NCBI GenBank assembly: GCA_002480735.1
Contig: DLCS01000250.1
Span: 46,178 to 54,849 of the forward strand
Origin: Bacillaceae bacterium UBA7792
GTDB lineage: Bacteria > Bacillota > Bacilli > Bacillales > Cytobacillaceae
DNA length: 8,672 nucleotides
Direction of reading: 5' to 3'
Under the pieces are notes generated by a model that had not been told where the DNA came from, did not search any database, and worked only from the letters and a program-made list of their open reading frames with translations. Below are positions 1 to 4,910 of this stretch, piece by piece; the stretch's first letter is position 1; every line of letters begins with the position of its first letter. The position numbers and the translations under genes are program-made.

Positions 1-327
1 CGTAACATTCGCTGTCGCACTTGGGGTCATTGAAACACGCATCCCTTTTTTCACTGCATATTCCGCAAGATCAAAAAGATCCTCCCTCATCATGCAGTCT
101 CCGCCTGTAAATACAAGCATCGGGTTATTCATTTCATAGATTTGGTCAATCAGCTGCAGACCCTCTTCGTGAGTAAGTTCCCGCGGATCTGGCTTTGTTT
201 GCGCATCTGCTCTACAATGAACACATTTCAGCTGACATGCCCGCGTTACCTCCCAGATTGCAATGAAAGGGTTTTCGTTATAATCGATCATCTTTTGAAT
301 TCCATGTGGATGTCCTTTTCCGTGCAC
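1..327 (-). CDS. Radical SAM protein, TIGR04053-like (5' part; continues beyond the left edge)
   Basis: This is the N-terminal 109 residues of a radical SAM enzyme; the rest lies outside the window. The reading frame is open from 327 to base 1. It starts at a GTG (327-325) behind an AAAGGTG ribosome site about 6 nt upstream. The Cx3Cx2C iron-sulfur/SAM motif is visible as CQLKCVHC (C31, C35, C38), preceded by PFIAIWEVTRA. A TGGD element follows in MLVFTGGD, then MREDLFDLAEYA. The phrase WEVTRACxLxCxHCRA is typical of radical SAM/SPASM enzymes related to AhbD/NirJ heme-modifying proteins and the TIGR04053 family. A C-terminal SPASM domain is expected but not visible. The substrate is unknown. 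Membership in the radical SAM superfamily is secure; the subfamily is an inference. The AT-rich region upstream carries dyads that may regulate it. Confidence 0.88.
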   Translation of the reverse strand, partial: MHGKGHPHGIQKMIDYNENPFIAIWEVTRACQLKCVHCRADAQTKPDPRELTHEEGLQLIDQIYEMNNPMLVFTGGDCMMREDLFDLAEYAVKKGMRVSMTPSATANVT

Positions 328-339
328 TCTATTCACCTT

Positions 340-377
340 TTTCTATAATACTTTATATTACATTATAGAAATTATAA
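340..377 (-). promoter_or_regulatory. Probable promoter/operator region of the radical SAM gene
   Basis: On the minus strand two TATAAT hexamers occur upstream of the GTG start (376-371 and 367-362), but neither has a good -35 at 16-18 nt. The same stretch contains a perfect inverted repeat with 10-bp arms (340-349 and 362-371, 12-bp spacer). It overlaps a 15-bp sequence (363-377) that fits the PerR box TTATAATnATTATAA at 12 of 14 positions. All of this is AT-rich, so chance matches are possible. Which -10 is used, and whether a repressor binds, cannot be told from sequence. Confidence 0.4.
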
Positions 378-414
378 ATAAGGATCCGCAGTTACTTTTG
401 TCACTCAAAAAATG

Positions 415-438
415 AAAAAAGGATGACAAAATCATCCT
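415..438 (-). terminator. Intrinsic terminator after yufK
   Basis: Read on the minus strand, the hairpin GGATGA-TTTTG-TCATCC (437-421) is followed directly by six T residues (420-415). It begins 12 nt past the yufK stop codon and separates yufK from the radical SAM gene. Confidence 0.85.
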
Positions 439-449
439 CTTCCATCCAC

Positions 450-1007
450 TTAGATTGGTAAGCTTGCAATGATGCTATTATAAACCTTGACTGCTAAATA
501 AAAGACCCCTGTAAGCAAGGAGGACCAAACCACGACCTGAAAAAAAATCACGCCAATCACCCCTGCGAAGGACATCGACGAGCTGATCTTAAAGACAAAG
601 TAGATAAAATAGACGACGGTGGCGCTAACAAAAATAGCCCCAATCCCCAAAAAGCTATATAAGCTTAATAGCGATACCGCCCCGCCCATAAAATAAATAA
701 TGGAGCCCGAGCGAATTTGTTTTAGATTTTCCCCTTCTGAATCCTTAGAAAAAAAGAGGAGAGACAGTTCATTGATGGTGTCCGCAATTAATTTTAAGGC
801 GGCAAACACCATGAAGAACAATACGAGAAGTAAAGCAATTAATGCTAATTTAATACCACCATCTGAAAAGAACTCTTTCATCCCCGAATAGATCCCCGCA
901 TTTTTCAACAGCTCGATCAGACTCATTTCAACTCGAATGGACAGGGATAGGCTAAATAATAGGATCGATAAAAGCGGAAAATAGCTTGTTAAATATGTAT
1001 TTTTCAT
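450..1007 (-). CDS. yufK: YufK-like integral membrane protein (DUF5366 type)
   Basis: This is a 185-residue, very hydrophobic protein of unknown function. It begins MKNTYLTSYFPLLSILLFSL, which resembles the N-terminus I remember for B. subtilis YufK, and the length is the same. About five membrane segments are visible (roughly residues 8-27, 53-76, 100-120, 122-141 and 147-178). Between them is a short charged loop, FSKDSEGENLKQIRS (86-100). The ATG at 1007 was chosen because GGAG lies 7 nt upstream. The longer open frame, starting with a TTG at 1076, would run through a well-formed promoter at 1048-1076 and so is not the real N-terminus. The gene is monocistronic, with its own promoter and terminator. 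The family assignment is from memory of the YufK sequence; no biochemical role can be inferred. Confidence 0.85.
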   Translation of the reverse strand: MKNTYLTSYFPLLSILLFSLSLSIRVEMSLIELLKNAGIYSGMKEFFSDGGIKLALIALLLVLFFMVFAALKLIADTINELSLLFFSKDSEGENLKQIRSGSIIYFMGGAVSLLSLYSFLGIGAIFVSATVVYFIYFVFKISSSMSFAGVIGVIFFQVVVWSSLLTGVFYLAVKVYNSIIASLPI

Positions 1008-1047
1008 GTTCCTGCTCCAATTTACCTGATTAAGAAAGACTACTACT

Positions 1048-1076
1048 ATTATGCAAGGTTCATAGACTTCTGACAA
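1048..1076 (-). promoter_or_regulatory. Sigma-A-type promoter of yufK
   Basis: On the minus strand TTGTCA (1076-1071) and CATAAT (1053-1048) are separated by exactly 17 nt, and each hexamer matches consensus at five of six positions. Transcription would start near 1041, giving a leader of about 34 nt before the ATG at 1007. Confidence 0.75.
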
Positions 1077-1237
1077 GTTTATGAAATCTATTCCAAATTA
1101 TGTAATGGCCCAAAAACAAATTAAACTAAATTTTTCATCTTTTTCGACAATTTAGGCGTGTTTCTACCTATTTAATATAGCAACTTCATTCCTAGACAAA
1201 ATTGCTTTTCTGTTATGCATTGCTATACATTTTCGGT

Positions 1238-1243
1238 TATAAT
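1238..1243 (+). promoter_or_regulatory. Possible -10 box of the DUF1646 gene
   Basis: A perfect TATAAT stands about 140 bp before the start codon. No convincing -35 hexamer lies 16-18 bp upstream, so the promoter would be weak or activator-dependent. Transcription would start inside or just before the dyad at 1252-1272. Confidence 0.4.
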
Positions 1244-1251
1244 TTACTCAA

Positions 1252-1272
1252 GATGTAAATATCGATTACATC
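1252..1272 (+). promoter_or_regulatory. 21-bp dyad resembling a TnrA/GlnR site
   Basis: GATGTAA (1252-1258) and TTACATC (1266-1272) form a perfect 7-bp inverted repeat around ATATCGA. The inner 17 bp (1254-1270) match the general GlnR/TnrA consensus TGTnA-N7-TnACA at every fixed position. The centre is less AT-rich than the best TnrA sites. Lying just downstream of a TATAAT, it sits where a repressor would block transcription from that box. Function is inferred from pattern only. Confidence 0.4.
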
Positions 1273-1297
1273 CTGGATTGCTTTTTCATACTATCGT

Positions 1298-1325
1298 TTG
1301 AAAATTCACATTTTTTGGATAAACT
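1298..1325 (+). promoter_or_regulatory. Alternative promoter candidate for the DUF1646 gene
   Basis: TTGAAA (1298-1303, five of six matches) is followed after 16 nt by TAAACT (1320-1325, four of six). It would give a leader of about 50 nt. It has a better -35 than the TATAAT at 1238 but a weaker -10; either or both could be used. Confidence 0.35.
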
Positions 1326-1360
1326 GTTTTCAAATTAAATTACATAAATACTATTACTAA

Positions 1361-1368
1361 AGGAAGGG
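1361..1368 (+). promoter_or_regulatory. Shine-Dalgarno sequence with long spacing (DUF1646 gene)
   Basis: AGGAAGGG is the only ribosome-site-like sequence before the ATG at 1383. Fourteen nt separate its end from the start codon, against the usual 5-10. An in-frame TAA at 1377-1379 rules out an upstream start, so the spacing is real unless translation begins at a later codon. Confidence 0.55.
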
Positions 1369-1382
1369 TAGAAATTTAAAAA

Positions 1383-2396
1383 ATGATAGGATTAATTATT
1401 ATTCTGATTTTAGTTTTATTCTTGCCTTTTTCAGTGAAAAAGGTAGAGCATAATCTGGAGATTTTCCTATTTATCATGGGGATTTTGGCCGCTACTATTA
1501 GCGGGATGATGAATGCTCAATTGATCGAAAAAGCTCTGGTAGACCCGATTAATATCACCATTGCTGTTCTACTTGCTGGTCTATTAACAAAATGGCTCCA
1601 AGGCCCAATTGAAAAAACGATTTTAGCTACAAGCAAACTATTAACACCAAGAGTTTTCTTTGCTTTAACAGTCATCATTTTGGGACTTGCTTCAAGCATT
1701 ATAACAGCCATTATAGCAGCGATTCTACTTGTTATCGTGATTAACGTACTTCCTCTCGATCGCAAAGCGGAGATTCGGTTTACGATTTTGGCTTGCTTCT
1801 CGATTGGATTGGGCGCTGCATTAACACCCATTGGCGAGCCCTTATCCACGATCACCATAAGCAAGGTCAATGGAGATTTTTTCTATTTGCTTAAGTTGAT
1901 CGGTCCCGAGGTAATCCCTGCGGTCGTGATTTTCGGTTTACTCACATTCTTTTTGGTTAAGCCGCACGAAAGTTCAGATGGCTTAGCAACCGATGAAAAG
2001 ACTGAGAACTATAAGGAAATCATCATTCGCGCCGCAAAAATTTACTTGTTTGTCATGGGCTTAACCTTCCTCGGTCATGGTTTTGAGCCGTTGATTAATG
2101 AATATATCATTGGTCTTCATCCAATGCTGCTCTATTGGATCAATATGATCTCTGCCATCCTAGATAACGCCACACTAGCAGCGGCAGAAATTAGTCCAGC
2201 GATGAATACAGAAACCATCCGTGCGGTGTTACTTGGCCTCATTATCAGTGGTGGAATGCTTATTCCAGGAAATATCCCTAATATCATCGCAGCAGGAAAA
2301 CTAAATATTACAAGTAAAGAGTGGGCACGCTTTGGTGTTCCAGTTGGCCTCATTACCATGGTTGTCTACTTTATTGTCCTATTTGTTTTCTACTAA
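1383..2396 (+). CDS. DUF1646 family membrane transporter (ion transporter superfamily)
   Basis: A 337-residue polytopic membrane protein that I recognise as DUF1646, a family related to the ArsB/NhaD/CitM-type ion transporter superfamily. Two similar halves are evident. The first holds GLASSIITAIIAAI (101-114) and GAALTPIGEP (144-153). The second holds SAILDNATLAAAEI (257-270) and IPGNIPNIIAAGKLNI (294-309). These resemble the hairpin-loop motifs of that superfamily, where LDNATL and GN(I)PN surround the ion or substrate site. A soluble charged loop lies at 193-212. About ten membrane segments are expected. The substrate is not known; cation or organic-anion exchange is an inference. The gene is alone on the plus strand, behind a long upstream region with a TnrA/GlnR-like dyad and a ribosome site with unusually long spacing. 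It converges on yuxO with a shared hairpin. Confidence 0.88.
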   Translation: MIGLIIILILVLFLPFSVKKVEHNLEIFLFIMGILAATISGMMNAQLIEKALVDPINITIAVLLAGLLTKWLQGPIEKTILATSKLLTPRVFFALTVIILGLASSIITAIIAAILLVIVINVLPLDRKAEIRFTILACFSIGLGAALTPIGEPLSTITISKVNGDFFYLLKLIGPEVIPAVVIFGLLTFFLVKPHESSDGLATDEKTENYKEIIIRAAKIYLFVMGLTFLGHGFEPLINEYIIGLHPMLLYWINMISAILDNATLAAAEISPAMNTETIRAVLLGLIISGGMLIPGNIPNIIAAGKLNITSKEWARFGVPVGLITMVVYFIVLFVFY

Positions 2397-2409
2397 GTTT
2401 CATATAAAG

Positions 2410-2459
2410 AAAAAACGAGGAATCCTATGAAATTCATCATTTCGTGGGATTCCTCGTTT
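2410..2459. terminator. Long convergent terminator hairpin between the DUF1646 gene and yuxO
   Basis: The arms 2413-2425 and 2447-2459 form a perfect 13-bp stem built on CGAGGAATCC. In the plus-strand transcript pairing continues through two G-U pairs and GAAAT/ATTTC to a 21-bp stem with a 5-nt loop (2434-2438). In the minus-strand transcript those two G-U pairs become A-C mismatches. The minus side ends in six T residues, a good terminator for yuxO. The plus side has only a short T tract, so it may act there mainly as a 3' stabilising hairpin. Confidence 0.8.
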
Positions 2460-2473
2460 CTGATCATCAACAA

Positions 2474-2857
2474 TTATTTTCTTTTAATAACTGCCATTGT
2501 GCATCTCGATACACAGATGAGCTTATCCTCTTCATCGGTAATTTTGATATCCCAAACCATCGTTGTTTTTCCTTGGTGTAAAATGGTGCCCGTCGCCGTT
2601 ACGATTCCATCCCTTTTTCCTCGCACATGGTTTGCATTAATTTCTAAGCCAACGGCAGCCTCCGTCTCTTGATCAATCAGGGCAAAGGCTCCTACGGAAG
2701 CGACGGTTTCTGCTAATGCCACAGAGGCTCCCCCATGCAAAAGCCCAAATGGCTGATGTGTTCTGCCGTCAACTGGCATCGTCGCCACGACAAGTCCTTT
2801 CTCAAGCTTTGTTACTTCAATTCCTAATGCATCCATGAGTGTTTGCTTAGTTTCCAA
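2474..2857 (-). CDS. yuxO: YuxO, hotdog-fold acyl-CoA thioesterase (probable DHNA-CoA hydrolase)
   Basis: A 127-residue PaaI/YdiI-type thioesterase. It probably hydrolyses 1,4-dihydroxy-2-naphthoyl-CoA to DHNA in cytosolic menaquinone synthesis, as proposed for YuxO and shown for E. coli MenI (YdiI). The signature GRTHQPFGLLHGGASVALAE (31-50) aligns with YdiI. The expected active-site residues are Q35, H41 and the catalytic E50; a conserved NANH lies at 64-67. Length is normal for a single hotdog domain. Translation starts at TTG (2857-2855), with AGGAGG 8 nt upstream; no ATG fits. In B. subtilis, as I recall, yuxO follows the competence regulator comA. Here it stands alone, with its own upstream region and terminator. 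A broader acyl-CoA specificity cannot be excluded. Confidence 0.92.
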   Translation of the reverse strand: METKQTLMDALGIEVTKLEKGLVVATMPVDGRTHQPFGLLHGGASVALAETVASVGAFALIDQETEAAVGLEINANHVRGKRDGIVTATGTILHQGKTTMVWDIKITDEEDKLICVSRCTMAVIKRK

Positions 2858-2882
2858 TAAGTTCTCCTCCTACTTTTGTCTA

Positions 2883-2911
2883 TTTCTATGTAAATTTTAA
2901 ATAGATCACAA
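2883..2911 (-). promoter_or_regulatory. Alternative yuxO promoter
   Basis: On the minus strand TTGTGA (2911-2906) and TAGAAA (2888-2883) are 17 nt apart, each matching consensus at four of six positions. It would give a short leader of about 20 nt. It competes with the extended -10 candidate farther upstream. Confidence 0.3.
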
Positions 2912-2963
2912 CGATTTCTGTTTCTGGCTAGTGAACTAAATTCAGAAACTCCAATGTACCAAA

Positions 2964-2990
2964 AGTATACCAAATTTTCCTACAATTTGG
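2964..2990 (-). promoter_or_regulatory. Candidate yuxO promoter with an inverted repeat in place of a -35
   Basis: On the minus strand TGGTATACT supplies an extended -10 (TATACT at 2969-2964). Immediately upstream, where the spacer and -35 would be, CCAAATT (2970-2976) and AATTTGG (2984-2990) form a perfect 7-bp inverted repeat with a 7-bp centre. TACCAAA also occurs twice, 11 bp apart (2957-2963 and 2968-2974), about one helical turn. No consensus -35 is present. These features suggest a regulated promoter, with a leader of about 100 nt. Confidence 0.4.
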
Positions 2991-3027
2991 ATCATTTTTG
3001 CTTTAGACCTTTTTTACTTCATTACAG

Positions 3028-3054
3028 AAAAAAGCCCTCCATCTCCCGGAGAGC
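3028..3054 (-). terminator. Intrinsic terminator after the Gly-rich small gene
   Basis: On the minus strand GCTCTCC (3054-3048) pairs with GGAGGGC (3040-3034) through one G-U pair, and six T residues (3033-3028) follow. It begins 20 nt past the stop codon at 3075. It may also end transcripts that come through from yuiF. Confidence 0.8.
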
Positions 3055-3074
3055 TTTCAAATGCTGATTTTCCC

Positions 3075-3272
3075 TTAATAAAATGGTGGAGCACCATAAC
3101 CATATCCAAATCCATATGGATTAAATCCTACCGGATAGAATGGGTAGGGCCTTGGGCGAAAAAATGCTCCGCCAATTAAGCCACCAGCCAAGCCGCCTAA
3201 TAATCCGCCGACAAATGGACCGCCAAAAAAGAATCTCTGATCGTTTACTACGGGTCCTCTATAATATTGCAT
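3075..3272 (-). CDS. Small Gly/Tyr/Phe/Pro-rich protein of unknown function
   Basis: I do not recognise this 65-residue protein. It begins MQYYRGPVVNDQRFFFGGP. It then has a small-residue stretch with repeated GG pairs (residues 17-35: GGPFVGG, LLGG, LAGG, LIGG) and ends in an aromatic, proline- and glycine-rich tail (36-65) with PYPFYP and GFGYGYGAPPFY. There is no signal peptide or cysteine. The Gly-rich segment could insert in or lie on a membrane; the Tyr/Pro tail recalls spore-coat and other surface structural proteins. That it is expressed is supported by a strong AGGAGG (GGAGG 7 nt before the ATG at 3272) and a terminator just downstream. It lies 107 nt after yuiF on the same strand with no terminator between, so read-through is possible; no convincing promoter was found in the gap. 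Confidence 0.75.
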   Translation of the reverse strand: MQYYRGPVVNDQRFFFGGPFVGGLLGGLAGGLIGGAFFRPRPYPFYPVGFNPYGFGYGYGAPPFY

Positions 3273-3379
3273 CCGATACCCTCCTTGTTCACGCTTTTTC
3301 CCCTCTCTACTACATATGCGATAAACACCTAATAAGAGTGGGCGAAAGCTCCAAGAACGAATGGATTTACGGATGTTCC

Positions 3380-4690
3380 CTAAAGAATCATTGCTGCTAT
3401 CCAGCCAAACAGGATTAATGGAATATTATAGTGCAGAAACGTTGGAACACAAGTGTCCCAAATATGATTATGTTGTCCGTCGACATTAAGCCCTGCCGTG
3501 GGTCCAAGGGTGCTATCGGAGGCAGGGGAACCCGCATCTCCTAAAGCCGCAGCCGTTCCCACCAAGGAAATCGTTGCCATAGGACTAAAGCCTAGCTCTA
3601 AAGCAAGTGGGACAAAGATGGTAGCGATAATCGGAATGGTTGAGAAGGATGAGCCAATTCCCATCGTCACTAACAATCCCACAATGAGCATTAATAAAGC
3701 CGCGAAGGATTGATTTCCACCAATGAGATCTGCCGATTGTTTCACAAGGGATTCGACATCGCCGGTTGCCTTTAAGACATCTGCAAATCCAAAAGCGGAT
3801 AGCATAACAAATCCGATGAATGCCATCATTTTCATCCCATTTGTCAAAAGCTCGTCCGCTTCCCCCCATTTAATTGCGCCACTCAAATACAAAATAATAA
3901 TTCCTGTTAAAGCTCCAAATATCATCGAATCCGTAGCAATTTGCACAATCAATGCTGCGACAATCGCTATCAGCGAGAATAGAATTCCAACCTTCGTATA
4001 CTGCCCTTTCTCTGTTTCGACAAGCTGAAAGGAGCGGTAATTTCGTTCCTTGCGATAGGTAAAAATAGAAACGATTAGCCCTAAGACGAGACCAGCTGTA
4101 GGAATCAACATGGCTACAGGAATCTGATTTAACTTAACATTTAAGCCACTATCAATCATGTTGGTTGCCAAAATCTCGTGAAATATTTTCCCGAAGCCAA
4201 CGGGTAATAAAATATATGGAGCAGTTAAGCCAAAAGTAAGAACCGATGCAATCATTCTTCTATCTATTCTTAATTCATTCATCAATGTTAATAAGGAGGG
4301 AATCAAGATCGGAATAAAAGCAATATGAATCGGAATGACGTTTTGCGAGAGGCAGGCCATGACAAGAATGGCCACAGTGATGATCGCCTTTGGATACATT
4401 TTCCCCTTGGATGCCCCATTATTTTTCACAAATCCCAACACTTTTTCGACCAGCAGGTTTGGAAGACCCGTTTTGGATATACAAACTGCAAAGCCACCTA
4501 AAAGCGCATAGCTTAGAGCAACTTCAGCACTTCCTCCTAGGCCGCCAGAAAAAACTTCAATTGTTTTATGCAAAGATAATCCACCTGTTAACCCACCTAC
4601 AAGTGAACCGAGGATTAAAGCAAGAACGACATTTACTCTTAATAAGCTTAAAATTAACATAACTAGGACAGCGATCACTACCGCATTCAT
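3380..4690 (-). CDS. yuiF: YuiF, Na+/H+ antiporter-family permease
   Basis: A 436-residue polytopic inner-membrane permease of the NhaC/Na_H_antiport family, matching B. subtilis YuiF in type, approximate length and place beside pepA. It begins with a hydrophobic segment, MNAVVIAVLVMLILSLL, and has about eleven to twelve membrane segments. Conserved-looking elements are SQNVIPIHIAFIPILIPSLL (115-134), GIGSSFSTIPI (344-354) and the motif GDAGSPASDSTLGPTAGLN (384-402), which is typical of the family's C-terminal half and probably lines the transport path. A charged cytosolic loop lies at 212-232. Substrates in this family vary between Na+/H+ exchange and amino-acid or organic-acid transport, so the cargo is not predictable. 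The ATG at 4690 is supported by GAGGGG 8 nt upstream. A nearby ATG (4695) is out of frame and stops at once. It has its own promoter at 4753-4782. Confidence 0.92.
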   Translation of the reverse strand: MNAVVIAVLVMLILSLLRVNVVLALILGSLVGGLTGGLSLHKTIEVFSGGLGGSAEVALSYALLGGFAVCISKTGLPNLLVEKVLGFVKNNGASKGKMYPKAIITVAILVMACLSQNVIPIHIAFIPILIPSLLTLMNELRIDRRMIASVLTFGLTAPYILLPVGFGKIFHEILATNMIDSGLNVKLNQIPVAMLIPTAGLVLGLIVSIFTYRKERNYRSFQLVETEKGQYTKVGILFSLIAIVAALIVQIATDSMIFGALTGIIILYLSGAIKWGEADELLTNGMKMMAFIGFVMLSAFGFADVLKATGDVESLVKQSADLIGGNQSFAALLMLIVGLLVTMGIGSSFSTIPIIATIFVPLALELGFSPMATISLVGTAAALGDAGSPASDSTLGPTAGLNVDGQHNHIWDTCVPTFLHYNIPLILFGWIAAMIL

Positions 4691-4752
4691 TTCATGTTCC
4701 CCTCACGATGCTTTAGTTTGGTAAATTGGTAGAGAATTAAAATATAGTAATT

Positions 4753-4782
4753 AAAATAGCATGCTAGCCTTTTTTCTGTCAA
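4753..4782 (-). promoter_or_regulatory. Promoter of yuiF
   Basis: On the minus strand a perfect TTGACA (4782-4777) is followed after 18 nt by TATTTT (4758-4753, four of six matches). The spacer contains the 10-bp palindrome TAGCATGCTA. The predicted leader is about 55 nt. Confidence 0.6.
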
Positions 4783-4866
4783 TTGTTTTTGATTTGTAAA
4801 AATTTTACTAGAAGACCCTCTTCTCAAATATGGTAATACTAGGATGTTCCAAACAATAATCCTACG

Positions 4867-4893
4867 AAAAAAAGCCCAGGGAGTAAACCCTGG
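4867..4893 (-). terminator. Intrinsic terminator after pepA
   Basis: On the minus strand CCAGGG (4893-4888) and CCCTGG (4881-4876) form a perfect 6-bp GC-rich stem with a 6-nt loop. It is followed by GC and seven T residues (4873-4867). It lies 17 nt past the pepA stop codon. Confidence 0.9.
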
Positions 4894-4910
4894 ACTTAGC
4901 ATGATGCTGT

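Larger units (their letters stand above)
1008..1382. other. Intergenic region between divergent yufK and DUF1646 genes
   Basis: These 375 bp are AT-rich and carry no credible gene on either strand. The yufK promoter occupies 1048-1076. The centre (about 1080-1230) shows nothing I can name. Plus-strand signals for the DUF1646 gene begin at about 1238: a TATAAT, a perfect dyad at 1252-1272 and a second possible promoter at 1298-1325. The total length is more than two simple promoters need, which fits regulated expression of the transporter. Confidence 0.7.

Noticed and set aside
142..348. Plus-strand open frame at the left edge
   Set aside because: It is antisense to the radical SAM gene, whose minus-strand frame carries a clear Cx3Cx2C motif.
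1008..1076. N-terminal extension of yufK from a TTG at 1076
   Set aside because: It overlaps a consensus-like promoter with exact 17-nt spacing and lacks a ribosome site; the ATG at 1007 gives the known YufK length and start.
2427..2672. Plus-strand open frame starting in the convergent hairpin
   Set aside because: It is antisense to yuxO and starts within the terminator loop without a ribosome site.
4687..4902. 71-codon open frame on the minus strand between pepA and yuiF
   Set aside because: It begins inside the pepA terminator, crosses the yuiF promoter and has no ribosome site or family-like sequence.
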